Below are positions 26,315 to 35,109 of a stretch of 64,000 nucleotides of DNA, piece by piece. The position numbers were made by a program, and so were the translations under genes. The stretch spans positions 1 through 64,000 of the forward strand of contig JAFRUE010000004.1 in NCBI GenBank assembly GCA_017441925.1. The letters run 5' to 3'. Each line of letters opens with the position of its first letter. The stretch's first letter is position 1. The DNA is from Bacillota bacterium. GTDB lineage: Bacteria > Bacillota > Clostridia > Lachnospirales > Bianqueaceae. The notes under the pieces were generated by a model that made no database searches, was not told where the DNA came from, and saw nothing but the letters and a program-made list of their open reading frames with translations.

Positions 26315-26886
26315 CAGCAGTTCCTCCCCAGCTCAAAGGCTTTCAGATTGACTTCCACAAATTTGGGCGGTACGGACTTCCGGACAGCGTCAAGCCACTG
26401 TTCTTCCGGAATGTCGAAGTAACGGGACAAGCGTCCCATCAGTACAATATTCACGGCTCTTGCAGAGCCGGCTTCCGACGCGAGCGCGAGTCCGTCGATG
26501 GCATCGATCGGCACGCCCTTCGCCTGTATCTTGGAAACGATGTCTTCCGGATACTCCGCGGCTCCTGTAATGACAGGCATCGGGTCCATCTGCTGTGTGT
26601 TGGTAATGATCCGTCCGCCTTCCTTCAGGTAAGGCATCCAGCGGGCAGCCTCGAGCAGCTCGAATGAAATGATGTAATCCGCCTCGCCCTGATCGATCAG
26701 AGGAGAGTAGACCTTGTCGCCGTAACGAACGTAGGTGATGACACTGCCGCCGCGCTGCGACATACCGTGGACTTCGGCCACTTTGACGTCATATCCGGCA
26801 GAAAGAAGGAGCTGGCCCAGGAGTTTGCTCGCAAGAAGTGTCCCCTGTCCGCCGACGCCGACGATCATGATATTCTTGGTTTCCAT
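26314..26886 (-). CDS. iorB: Indolepyruvate:ferredoxin oxidoreductase, beta subunit
   Basis: A 190-residue gamma-type subunit of the 2-oxoacid:ferredoxin oxidoreductases. The motif IMIVGVGGQGTLLASKLLGQ at the N-terminus and EVHGMSQRGGSVITYVRYG shortly after are diagnostic. With IorA it oxidises aryl pyruvates derived from aromatic amino acids to acyl-CoA, reducing ferredoxin. It follows iorA by 3 nt and overlaps paaK, so the three are one translational unit. Confidence 0.94.
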   Translation of the reverse strand: METKNIMIVGVGGQGTLLASKLLGQLLLSAGYDVKVAEVHGMSQRGGSVITYVRYGDKVYSPLIDQGEADYIISFELLEAARWMPYLKEGGRIITNTQQMDPMPVITGAAEYPEDIVSKIQAKGVPIDAIDGLALASEAGSARAVNIVLMGRLSRYFDIPEEQWLDAVRKSVPPKFVEVNLKAFELGRNC

Positions 26887-26889
26887 TCC

Positions 26890-28635
26890 TTACGCCTCCT
26901 TGTCTCCGGTACTCTCAAATGCCTTGACGGGGCAGAGCTGGCTGCAGACGCCGCATCCGACGCAGAGCGTCGCGTCGATGTGAGCTTTGCCGCCTTTGAT
27001 CGAGATCGCGGGACAGCCGATCCGCATGCAGGATTTGCAGCCGATGCACTTGTCCGTGTTGACGCGCAGCGGCGGTTTGTGCTTCACGTACTTGAGAAGA
27101 GCGCACGGACGGCGGGAAATGATGACGGAAGGCTCGTTTGCGGCGAGTTCTTCCTTGATCGCCTTGTCGCACTGGTCGAGATCGTACGGATCGACGACGC
27201 GCACACGATTGATTCCCATCGCATGGCAGAGAGCTTCCAGATCGATCTTGCCGGCCGGATCGCCCTTGATGTTGTAACCGGTCGTCGGATTCTGCTGATG
27301 GCCGGTCATTCCGGTAATCGAGTTGTCCAGGATGATGACCGTTGAATTGGACATATTGTATGCGATATTCGCAAGGCCTGTCATACCGGAATGCACGAAT
27401 GTCGAATCGCCGATAACGGCTACGGTATGCTGCTCACCGGCTTCGCCCATGATCTTGTTATAGCCGTGGACGGAGCTGATGGACGCGCCCATGCAGAGCG
27501 TTGTGTCCGCAGCCTGCAGAGGAGCGGTCGCGCCAAGCGTATAGCATCCGATGTCGCCGAGAACGGTGCAGCGGTTTTTCTTCAGAACATAATACAAGCC
27601 GCGGTGCGGGCAGCCGGCGCACATAACGGGCGGCCGCGCAGGGATCGCGTCTTCGATCGCGGGTCCGGCGGCGACGGTCTTGCCGAATGCTTTAGCGATC
27701 AGATTCTGGGAATACTCGTCCTCCATCGGAAGCAGATCTTTACCGTGGACTTTGAGTCCAAGCGCTTTGCAGTGCTGCTCAAAGATCGGATCCATCTCCT
27801 CGACGACGGCGAGCTCCTTGACTTTGGACGCAAAATCGAGGATCAGCTTGTCCGGCAGAGGATTGCTCATGCCGATCTTCAGTACGGAAACGGAATCGCC
27901 GAAGACTTCCTTCACATACTCATAGGAAGTGGAAGAAGTGATGATACCGAGATCCGTCCCGCCCATCTCAACACGGTTGACAGGAGCGGTCTCCGCCCAT
28001 TCCGCAAGGTCGAGCGTGCGTTTCTCGACCAGAGGATGACGGCGCTTGGCCATGCCCGGCATCATAACGTACTTCGCGATATTTTTCTCGTAAGGCTTCT
28101 GCGGCGGGAGGACGCGCTCGCCGGTCTCAACGACCGACTGGCAATGCGAAACACGTGTGCACATGCGGATCAGGACCGGTGTATCGAACGTCTCGGAAAT
28201 CTCGTAGGCGATCTTGACGAAAGCAAGTGCCTCAGCCGCGTCAGACGGCTCGAGCATCGGAACCTTGGATGCAATGGCGTGATGGCGGGAATCCTGCTCA
28301 TTCTGTGAGGAATGCATTCCCGGATCGTCCGCGACCGCGATGACAAGACCCGCGTTGACACCTGTATAGGACATCGTATAGAGCGGATCCGCAGCGACGT
28401 TCAGACCGACATGCTTCATGGCGCAGAACGCGCGCCGACCGGCGAGAGACGCGCCGAAAGCCGCTTCCAGGGCGACTTTCTCATTGGGAGCCCATTCGCA
28501 GTAGATCTCATCGAATTTGACGGCTTCTTCCGTGATCTCCGTACTTGGAGTTCCGGGATAACTGGAGGCGAAACAGCAGCCGGCCTCATACAGACCGCGC
28601 GCGAATGCCTTATTGCCGAGCATCAGTTCTTTCAC
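26890..28635 (-). CDS. iorA: Indolepyruvate:ferredoxin oxidoreductase, alpha subunit
   Basis: A 581-residue thiamine-diphosphate enzyme fused to a ferredoxin domain. The N-terminus (KELMLGNKAFARGLYEAGC) and SSYPGTPSTEI match the pyruvate-oxidoreductase fold. The ThDP region includes GDSTFVHSGMTGL and TVIILDNSITGMTGHQQNP. Two 4Fe-4S motifs lie near the C-terminus (CIGCKSCMRIGCP and CVGCGVCSQLCP). I choose GTG ending at 28635 because GGAGATGA precedes it and family members start at this point; the frame runs 18 codons further upstream without support. Confidence 0.94.
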   Translation of the reverse strand: MKELMLGNKAFARGLYEAGCCFASSYPGTPSTEITEEAVKFDEIYCEWAPNEKVALEAAFGASLAGRRAFCAMKHVGLNVAADPLYTMSYTGVNAGLVIAVADDPGMHSSQNEQDSRHHAIASKVPMLEPSDAAEALAFVKIAYEISETFDTPVLIRMCTRVSHCQSVVETGERVLPPQKPYEKNIAKYVMMPGMAKRRHPLVEKRTLDLAEWAETAPVNRVEMGGTDLGIITSSTSYEYVKEVFGDSVSVLKIGMSNPLPDKLILDFASKVKELAVVEEMDPIFEQHCKALGLKVHGKDLLPMEDEYSQNLIAKAFGKTVAAGPAIEDAIPARPPVMCAGCPHRGLYYVLKKNRCTVLGDIGCYTLGATAPLQAADTTLCMGASISSVHGYNKIMGEAGEQHTVAVIGDSTFVHSGMTGLANIAYNMSNSTVIILDNSITGMTGHQQNPTTGYNIKGDPAGKIDLEALCHAMGINRVRVVDPYDLDQCDKAIKEELAANEPSVIISRRPCALLKYVKHKPPLRVNTDKCIGCKSCMRIGCPAISIKGGKAHIDATLCVGCGVCSQLCPVKAFESTGDKEA

Positions 28636-28676
28636 TCTGTCATCTCCTGTCTTTTCTCTGAGTGAGATATTTTTTC

Positions 28677-28704
28677 TTGACAATTTCAAAATTTATAGTA
28701 TCAT
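28677..28704 (+). promoter_or_regulatory. Candidate promoter for acyl-CoA synthetase gene
   Basis: TTGACA (28677-28682), 16-nt spacer, TATCAT (28699-28704), in the AT-rich divergent region between iorA and the synthetase gene. The iorA promoter on the other strand is less clear (a TATAAA hexamer is near but lacks a good -35). Confidence 0.55.
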
Positions 28705-28792
28705 TAGAAATGCTTGTACATATAAACATGGAATTGATAATTATTAATTAGACCACACTTCCGTGTATTTGTCAAGGGGAGGAGACAGAAAG

Positions 28793-30427
28793 ATGCCGAT
28801 CACAGATCTTCTGGAGAGGAACAGTAAGCTTTACGGCGATGAAATCGCACTGATCGAGGTCAATCCCGAGATCGAAGAGCCGCAGCGTGTAACGTGGAAG
28901 GAATACGAGTTGATCCAACCGACGTCATCCGCGCCGTACCGCAGGACCATTACCTGGTCCGTTTTTGACGAGAAAGCCAACAGATGCGCGAATCTGCTGA
29001 TCAGCAAGGGTATCCGCAAGGGACAGAAGGCAGCGATCCTGATGATGAACTGCCTGGACTGGCTGCCGATCTATTTCGGCATTCTTAAAGCCGGCGCGAT
29101 CGCGGTCCCGCTGAATTTCCGCTATACCGCGGATGAGATCGAGTACTGCGTCAAACTGGCCGATGTCGACGTTCTTTTCTTCGGACCGGAGTTTATCGGA
29201 CGGGTCGAGTCGATCGCCGAGGATCTCGGACGCGAGAGGCTGCTGATGTTCGTCGGGGATTCCTGCCCGTATTTCGCGGAGGATTACCATCTGAGCGCGT
29301 CGAACTGCTCCAGTACCGCGCCTAAGGTCCTGATCGAGGACGATGATTTTGCCGCGATCTACTATTCTTCGGGTACGACCGGACTTCCCAAGGCAATTCT
29401 GCATAAACATACTGCATTAATGCAGTCTGCACACATGGAGGCCATGCATCACGCAACGACAAGATCGGATGTTTTCCTCTGCATACCGCCTCTGTACCAT
29501 ACCGGAGCCAAAATGCACTGGTTCGGTTCGCTGTATACAGGCAGCCGTGCGGTGCTTCTGCGCGGGAATAAGCCCAAGGCGGTCTTTGACGCGATTTCCC
29601 GTGAGGGCTGCACGATTGTCTGGCTGCTCGTACCGTGGGCGCAGGATATCCTGGCAGCGCTCGACAGCGGCGAGATCCATATTGAAGACTATAATCTGAA
29701 GCAGTGGAGACTGATGCACATGGGCGCGCAGCCGATACCGCCGAGCCTGATCCGTCACTGGATGGAGTATTTCCCGGATCATCAGTATGATACGAACTAC
29801 GGTCTGTCCGAGTCCACCGGCCCGGGATGCGTGCATCTGGGCATGGAGAACGTCGGCAAAGTCGGCGCGATCGGTATTCCCGGCTACGGCTGGCAGTGCA
29901 AGATCGTTGACGAGAACGGCAATACCGTCCCGCAGGGAGAGGTCGGCGAGCTTTGCGTAAAGGGCCCCGGCGTCATGATCGAGTATTACAAGGATCCGGC
30001 GGCGACAGCGGAGGTGCTGCATGACGGATGGCTTTTCACCGGCGATATGGCCAGACAGGATGAGGAAGGCTTCTACTATCTGGTCGACCGTAAGAAGGAT
30101 GTTATCATTACCGGAGGAGAGAATCTGTATCCGGTCCAGATCGAATCCTATCTGGCCGCACATCCCAAGATCCATGACGTTGCCGTTATCGGTACGCCGG
30201 ACAAGAGGCTCGGAGAGATCGCGACAGCCATTATCCAGCTGAAGAGCGGCGAGACCTGCACCGAAGAAGAGATCAACAGCTTCTGCCTGGATCTGCCGCG
30301 CTACAAACGGCCGCGCAAGATCATTTTCGGCGATGTGCCGCGCAACGCGACCGGTAAGATCGAGAAGCCGAAGCTTCGCGAACTCTATGCCGGAGCACGC
30401 CTTGTCGAGCAGGAGTCCAACAGCTGA
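28793..30427 (+). CDS. Acyl-CoA synthetase (AMP-binding, ANL superfamily)
   Basis: A 544-residue adenylate-forming ligase. Motifs in order: IYYSSGTTGLPKA (phosphate loop), YDTNYGLSESTGPG, GWLFTGDMARQDEEGFYYLVDRKKDVIITGGENLYP (hinge and C-terminal domain), and the catalytic Lys in NATGKIEKPKLRE. It activates a carboxylic acid with CoA; the acid is not identifiable. I start it at ATG 28793 behind GGGGAGGAG rather than at an upstream in-frame ATG at 28763. It is divergent from the iorAB-paaK cluster, suggesting related organic-acid metabolism. Confidence 0.9.
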   Translation: MPITDLLERNSKLYGDEIALIEVNPEIEEPQRVTWKEYELIQPTSSAPYRRTITWSVFDEKANRCANLLISKGIRKGQKAAILMMNCLDWLPIYFGILKAGAIAVPLNFRYTADEIEYCVKLADVDVLFFGPEFIGRVESIAEDLGRERLLMFVGDSCPYFAEDYHLSASNCSSTAPKVLIEDDDFAAIYYSSGTTGLPKAILHKHTALMQSAHMEAMHHATTRSDVFLCIPPLYHTGAKMHWFGSLYTGSRAVLLRGNKPKAVFDAISREGCTIVWLLVPWAQDILAALDSGEIHIEDYNLKQWRLMHMGAQPIPPSLIRHWMEYFPDHQYDTNYGLSESTGPGCVHLGMENVGKVGAIGIPGYGWQCKIVDENGNTVPQGEVGELCVKGPGVMIEYYKDPAATAEVLHDGWLFTGDMARQDEEGFYYLVDRKKDVIITGGENLYPVQIESYLAAHPKIHDVAVIGTPDKRLGEIATAIIQLKSGETCTEEEINSFCLDLPRYKRPRKIIFGDVPRNATGKIEKPKLRELYAGARLVEQESNS

Positions 30428-30448
30428 TCACACAGATGATCCATAAGA

Positions 30449-30476
30449 CCCGCTTTTACGGAAGCGGGCCTTTTTT
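30449..30476 (+). terminator. Rho-independent terminator after acyl-CoA synthetase
   Basis: Stem CCCGCTT / AAGCGGG (30449-30455, 30462-30468) followed by CCTTTTTT. Confidence 0.9.
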
Positions 30477-30512
30477 CGGCTTCGGAAGGGCTGTTTTTTG
30501 AGGAGAAAAAGC

Positions 30513-30541
30513 TTGTAAAACACAATGTCTTGTGGTATGAT
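30513..30541 (+). promoter_or_regulatory. Sigma-A promoter for the membrane-protein/c-di-AMP region
   Basis: TTGTAA (30513-30518), 17-nt spacer, TATGAT (30536-30541). No terminator is seen from here to past 44 kb, so this promoter may feed a long transcript. Confidence 0.72.
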
Positions 30542-30584
30542 GTACAGCGAAGGATTTTTGCTATATCAATCTTTAGATTAGGAT

Positions 30585-30980
30585 GTGAATGGATTGCTGA
30601 ATGAGAGAAAAGTCCGGGTCATGACGCAGGCGGCTCTGTACGAGAGCAGCTATCAGTACAGGAAGGATTATTTCATCCGCAGGTACTTTCTCCCGGATTA
30701 TATCGCAATAAATCGTCTTGTAACAAAGGTGTGGCTGACCGTGTTCTATATCCTTGCGGTCGGTGCCTACGTTTTCCAGCTTGTCTACGTACAGTCTGTG
30801 GATCTGCTTCATTTTGACTACCAGGGTTTCGCGATCAAGGTCGTGCTGATCTATCTGATCGCAAGCATCGCGGTCTCGATCCTGACTTCCGCGTACTACG
30901 GAAGCCGGTACGCCAAGGCGGAGCGGCGGGTCCATAAGTATTTCCGCCAGTTGGACGAGATCGATGCCTATCAGAAGTAA
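30585..30980 (+). CDS. Small membrane protein, two helices
   Basis: A protein of up to 131 residues with two membrane segments, WLTVFYILAVGAYVFQLVYV and VVLIYLIASIAVSILTSAYY, and basic flanks. No family is recognised. The start is uncertain: GTG 30585 has no well-placed ribosome-binding site, TTG 30594 has AGGATGTG just upstream, and ATG 30621 is a third choice. It is followed after 36 nt by a larger membrane protein and probably cotranscribed with it. Confidence 0.65.
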   Translation: MNGLLNERKVRVMTQAALYESSYQYRKDYFIRRYFLPDYIAINRLVTKVWLTVFYILAVGAYVFQLVYVQSVDLLHFDYQGFAIKVVLIYLIASIAVSILTSAYYGSRYAKAERRVHKYFRQLDEIDAYQK

Positions 30981-31016
30981 GGCACGCATACTACGAATAA
31001 CCGAGAGGTATAATCT

Positions 31017-32810
31017 ATGAAAATAATCTATCAGATTCGGGCCTGGATCTGCCGGGCTTTTATGCAGCTGGAGCTCCCGATCAAAATATTGGCCAAATTT
31101 GCGTTTGTATTCCTGATCTTTGAGAGGGTCAGCGCGTGGGAGGGATTCCAGTCCGGACTGCCGTTCAATTCCGCGGCGGTGCATATGATCCTGGCGCTCT
31201 TGTGCATCCTGCTTCCGATGCGGTTCGCGACGTTCTTTGCGATCATTATCATTCTTTACAATATCTACCAGGCATCGTTCTGGGGCGCGATCATCGCGGC
31301 GGTCCTGCTGCTCGTGCTCTACATTCTGATCTCGCGGCTCGCGCCGGACGAGACGATCCTGATGATCCTCATGCCGCTGCTGATGAAGACAAATATCCTG
31401 ATCGTTCCGCTTTTTGCCGGCGCGTTCATGGGCGTTTTCTCCATCATTCCGATCATCGGAGGTATTGTGCTGTGGAGCTTCATGCGGATCCTGCCTGTCT
31501 TCCTTAAGTTCGACGCCGGAGCCATCGATGAGCTGCCGGAGCTTGCGACCGAGACGCTCAGCTACATTGCCGATCAGTTCATCAAGAACAAAGAGCTGAT
31601 GTTCCTGATGATCCTGTGCGCGGGCATCGTTGTCGTTGTATGGCTGCTCGACAAGATCAATTTCAACTATATGCGCTATCTCGCGGTGATCGCGGGCGCG
31701 GCTGTCGGATTCGTATGTCTGGTCGTCGGACGTACGACGGGCATGATCGATATCTCTGTGATCGACACGGTCAAGATGCCGGTGATCGCGATGCTCGTCA
31801 TGATCTTCATAGAATTCTTCCATATTGCGCTGAATTATAAGATGTCGCGGCGGCTTGAGTTCGCGGACGATGAGTATTATTACTACGTAAAAGCGATTCC
31901 CAAGATCCTGGCGCTGTCCAGGAAGCCTGAGATCAAGACGATCACAGACGGCAGGACACAGATGATCCCGACTACGGAAGCGGTCCATACCGATTATGTG
32001 AAGACGGACGAGACCGTGAAGGAATCGGTCCGCGAGGCTGTCCGTGAGTCCGCTCCGGAGGCGAAGCCTGTAAAGGCAGAGGCAGAACAGCCGGAGAAAG
32101 CCGTAAAGTCTGGAAAGCAGGCAAAACCGTCCAAGCCGCTGTTCGCAGCGTTCGGTTTCCTCGATTCAGGGAAGGATGAGGATGCCGGCAAGGACGAGGA
32201 GCCTGTCAATGCTGAGGAGCCCGCAGAGACAGAAGCTGTGGAGAATGCAGCGGTTCCTGCAGAGGAGCAGGCTTTCGAAGAAGCCAAATCGAAGCCAGCT
32301 ATCGATCTTGCGAATGTAAAGGGCTTTTTCGCAGGACTTGGGACCAAGGCGAAGAAAGGATTCGAGTCCGCGAAGGGCTTTGTAACGGATAAGGTCGCCG
32401 AGATCCGTAAGCCTAAGGATGGGAAGGATGCGGAAGATAAGACGGAGACTGCGGCGGAAGAGCCGTGGACCGAGGTCCCGTTTGAGGACGTAGAGGAGAC
32501 GGTTTCGGAGACAAAGGACCTCTTTGAATTCGAGTCCGAGCCCGAGAATGAAGACGAGCTTCCGGCCGGTGCCGAAGACATGTCTGTGCCTGGACCGGCG
32601 GCCGAGACGACGGAAGCCGAAGAGCCTGCTGCAGATGAGACTGCTGAGAAGGACAGAATGCAGGAGCCCCCGCTTTCCGATCTGCTTCCGGATGATATCC
32701 GTTCCGAGGCAAAGATCGAGAATCTGAAGAAGGACACGGGCTGGAGCGATGAGACGATCCGTCTTTTCTTCGACGGATTGGACGAAGAAGACGGCAAGGC
32801 CGGAAAATGA
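31017..32810 (+). CDS. Multi-pass membrane protein with long acidic cytosolic tail
   Basis: A 597-residue protein. The first 285 or so residues contain about seven to eight hydrophobic helices (for example FATFFAIIIILYNIYQASFWGAIIAAVLLLVLYILI in two parts and LMFLMILCAGIVVVVWLL). The rest is a hydrophilic, Glu/Lys/Ala-rich tail of 300 residues with a YtxH-like amphipathic stretch (GLGTKAKKGFESAKGFV) and a terminal conserved-looking segment LKKDTGWSDETIRLFFDGLD. No named family. Its place directly upstream of cdaA suggests an envelope or turgor role, but this is inferred only from position. Confidence 0.75.
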   Translation: MKIIYQIRAWICRAFMQLELPIKILAKFAFVFLIFERVSAWEGFQSGLPFNSAAVHMILALLCILLPMRFATFFAIIIILYNIYQASFWGAIIAAVLLLVLYILISRLAPDETILMILMPLLMKTNILIVPLFAGAFMGVFSIIPIIGGIVLWSFMRILPVFLKFDAGAIDELPELATETLSYIADQFIKNKELMFLMILCAGIVVVVWLLDKINFNYMRYLAVIAGAAVGFVCLVVGRTTGMIDISVIDTVKMPVIAMLVMIFIEFFHIALNYKMSRRLEFADDEYYYYVKAIPKILALSRKPEIKTITDGRTQMIPTTEAVHTDYVKTDETVKESVREAVRESAPEAKPVKAEAEQPEKAVKSGKQAKPSKPLFAAFGFLDSGKDEDAGKDEEPVNAEEPAETEAVENAAVPAEEQAFEEAKSKPAIDLANVKGFFAGLGTKAKKGFESAKGFVTDKVAEIRKPKDGKDAEDKTETAAEEPWTEVPFEDVEETVSETKDLFEFESEPENEDELPAGAEDMSVPGPAAETTEAEEPAADETAEKDRMQEPPLSDLLPDDIRSEAKIENLKKDTGWSDETIRLFFDGLDEEDGKAGK

Positions 32811-32899
32811 CCGGCGGAATGCCGTGCTGACGGTAATAATCAAAGAAACACGCAATACGGAACTAAAAATATAGACCATTAAAGAAAGAGGTGTGGGAA

Positions 32900-33766
32900 A
32901 TGAGTATCCTGGAGCGATTGCTGGATTGGCTGCGGTCCACGAGCGGGATCACTTTCTTCCCGCACCTCGGTTTTATGGATATATTGGATATCGCGCTCGT
33001 TACTTTTGTGTTCTACCGGATCCTGCTGTGGCTGCGCAGGACAAGAGCGGCGACACTGCTCCGCGGTGTGCTGCTGCTTGCGGTCGTCGCGCTGCTTTCG
33101 AATTTCCTGCAGATGAATATGACGGTCTGGCTGCTGCAGAATACGATGGTCTACGGCGTACTTGCTCTCGTTATCATTTTCCAGCCGGAGATCCGCCATG
33201 CACTGGAGCGTCTGGGTCACGGCGGCCTGTTCAATCTGATCTCGTCCAATTCGAAAGAAAAGATCTCTCAGAAGACGGTCAGTGAGATCGCGGACGCGCT
33301 CGAGAAGATGGCTGCGGTCAAGACCGGCGCACTTGTAGCCGTTGAGCAGGAAGTCCCGCTCGGCGAATATGAACAGACCGGTATCGAGGTCGACGCGGCC
33401 GTGACAAGCCAGCTTCTGATCAATATTTTTGAGAAAAACACGCCGCTCCATGACGGCGCGGTGATCATCAGCAATAATCGCGTAACGTACGCGACGTGTT
33501 ATCTGCCGCTTTCCGAGGATCCTACGATCAGCAAGGAGATGGGAACACGGCACAGAGCGGCGCTCGGCTTAAGTGAAGTCTCGGATGCCAGGGTATTTGT
33601 GGTTTCCGAAGAGACCGGCGCGATTTCGATGGCTTATAAGGGGTCGATCACAAGAGATATCGACCGTTCCTTCATACTGAACCAGTTCCAGGAGAAGCTT
33701 TCCGCCAACCAGACGGTATGGCAGAAACTGATCGAGAAGCGGAACGGAAAGGAGGAAAAATCTTGA
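32900..33766 (+). CDS. cdaA: Membrane diadenylate cyclase CdaA
   Basis: Makes cyclic di-AMP from two ATP. The protein has 288 residues with three N-terminal helices (about 25-95) and a DisA_N cyclase domain. The catalytic DGA motif (LHDGAVII, about residues 185-187) and RHR motif (GTRHRAALGLSE, about 217-219) are intact. ATG 32900 is chosen over the in-frame GTG at 32891 because GAGGTG sits 7 nt ahead. The stop overlaps the cdaR start. c-di-AMP controls potassium and osmolyte balance and cell-wall homeostasis in this phylum; glmM, the usual third gene, is absent here. Confidence 0.96.
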   Translation: MSILERLLDWLRSTSGITFFPHLGFMDILDIALVTFVFYRILLWLRRTRAATLLRGVLLLAVVALLSNFLQMNMTVWLLQNTMVYGVLALVIIFQPEIRHALERLGHGGLFNLISSNSKEKISQKTVSEIADALEKMAAVKTGALVAVEQEVPLGEYEQTGIEVDAAVTSQLLINIFEKNTPLHDGAVIISNNRVTYATCYLPLSEDPTISKEMGTRHRAALGLSEVSDARVFVVSEETGAISMAYKGSITRDIDRSFILNQFQEKLSANQTVWQKLIEKRNGKEEKS

Positions 33767-35109
33767 GTCCCGAATTTAAAGAGACCGCTGCCAAAGTGTG
33801 GGCATACGTCAGGAAGTTCTTTACGACGAATATCGGACTTAAAATTTTCTCCCTTGTCCTGGCTTTTGTACTCTGGGTCATGGTCGTGAACCGGCAGAAT
33901 CCGATCGGATCCGTTACGGTCACGGGTATCCCGGTCACGATCCTGAATCAGGATTATTTTACAGAACACGGCAAATATGTCGAGATCGAGGACAATATCA
34001 CGATCGCGGCAACGGTCAGCGGACAGCGTTCTGTCGTAGAGAATCTCTCGGCAGATGACTTTACGGCTACGATCGATTTCCTTAATGTCGTACCGGAGGA
34101 GGGCAAGGCTGAGATTCTCTGCACCTGTTCCAACCGTTCGGTCACGATCAAACAGCAGAATATCAACTTCGCGCCGATCCTTGTCGAGGATCTGATTTCA
34201 CGTGAATATACTCTGCAGCTCGTGCGTGAAGGTACTCCGGCAGAAGGATATCTGGTGCCGGAGGATGATTCGACCGTCGTAATGGTACCTTCGACAGTCA
34301 CATTGAAAGGCCCCAAGTCCAGACTCGATCAGATAGCCTCTGCGAGAGTCTCCGTGAACCTCGAGAAGGCGACGGCAGATGTTACCGGCAAGGGCAAGAG
34401 CATCGTTTTCCTGGACGCTGAGGGTAATGAGGTCGATCTGAACGGGCTCAGCGGTGTCACCTATTCCGCCAAGCTGATGAGTCAGCTGACAGTACCGGTC
34501 TACAAATACAAGACCGTAACGATCGGGACTCCTGACGTGACGGAGAATGCGGCCGGTGACTATTATGTCTCCGCTGTTTCGATCTCGGACAAAGAGATGA
34601 AGATCTACGGACCCGAGTCGGTCGTTGACGCGATTTCGGAGGTTAAGCTCTCTCCGATCACGATCACAGGGGAGAAAGACGTTTTTACCAGGGAATATGA
34701 TCTGGAAGCGCTGGCTGAATCCCTGTCCTCCATGCATAACGCAGTGATCGGACTGGCGGATGACAGTATCCGGACGATCACGGTGACAGTCGAGCAGCAG
34801 CCGTATACGGTCAAGAATTATTCGATTCCGCTGGACAATATGACAGTGACAGGACTCCCGGATGAGTATGAATGCGCTCTGACGAACGGTCCTCTGCAGG
34901 TGTCGGTTAAGGGTAAGCCGGACGCGTATCCTGCAGGGGGAAGCGTACCGGTCAAGGCGTCGATCGACCTTTCCGGCGTCAGCGGGACAGGCGACTATGT
35001 GGTTACCGTTGCATATAAGCTTAACGACGGACTGAGCGCGGTGAGCGCGCCGGATACCGTAACGGTCACGATCACAGAGACTGCCCTGGAGGAGCAGACG
35101 GATGGCTAA
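33763..35109 (+). CDS. cdaR: CdaA regulator CdaR (YbbR-domain protein)
   Basis: A 448-residue protein with a short cytosolic N-terminus, one membrane helix (IGLKIFSLVLAFVLWVMVVN, about residues 25-45) and several extracellular YbbR repeats. The start is read as TTG 33763, which overlaps the cdaA stop and has AAAGGAGG 8 nt upstream; an in-frame ATG at 33718 lies within cdaA. CdaR binds CdaA and tunes its activity. The cdaA-cdaR order is the standard one in Bacillota. The last 8 nt overlap the following MutS-like gene. Confidence 0.93.
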   Translation: MSPEFKETAAKVWAYVRKFFTTNIGLKIFSLVLAFVLWVMVVNRQNPIGSVTVTGIPVTILNQDYFTEHGKYVEIEDNITIAATVSGQRSVVENLSADDFTATIDFLNVVPEEGKAEILCTCSNRSVTIKQQNINFAPILVEDLISREYTLQLVREGTPAEGYLVPEDDSTVVMVPSTVTLKGPKSRLDQIASARVSVNLEKATADVTGKGKSIVFLDAEGNEVDLNGLSGVTYSAKLMSQLTVPVYKYKTVTIGTPDVTENAAGDYYVSAVSISDKEMKIYGPESVVDAISEVKLSPITITGEKDVFTREYDLEALAESLSSMHNAVIGLADDSIRTITVTVEQQPYTVKNYSIPLDNMTVTGLPDEYECALTNGPLQVSVKGKPDAYPAGGSVPVKASIDLSGVSGTGDYVVTVAYKLNDGLSAVSAPDTVTVTITETALEEQTDG

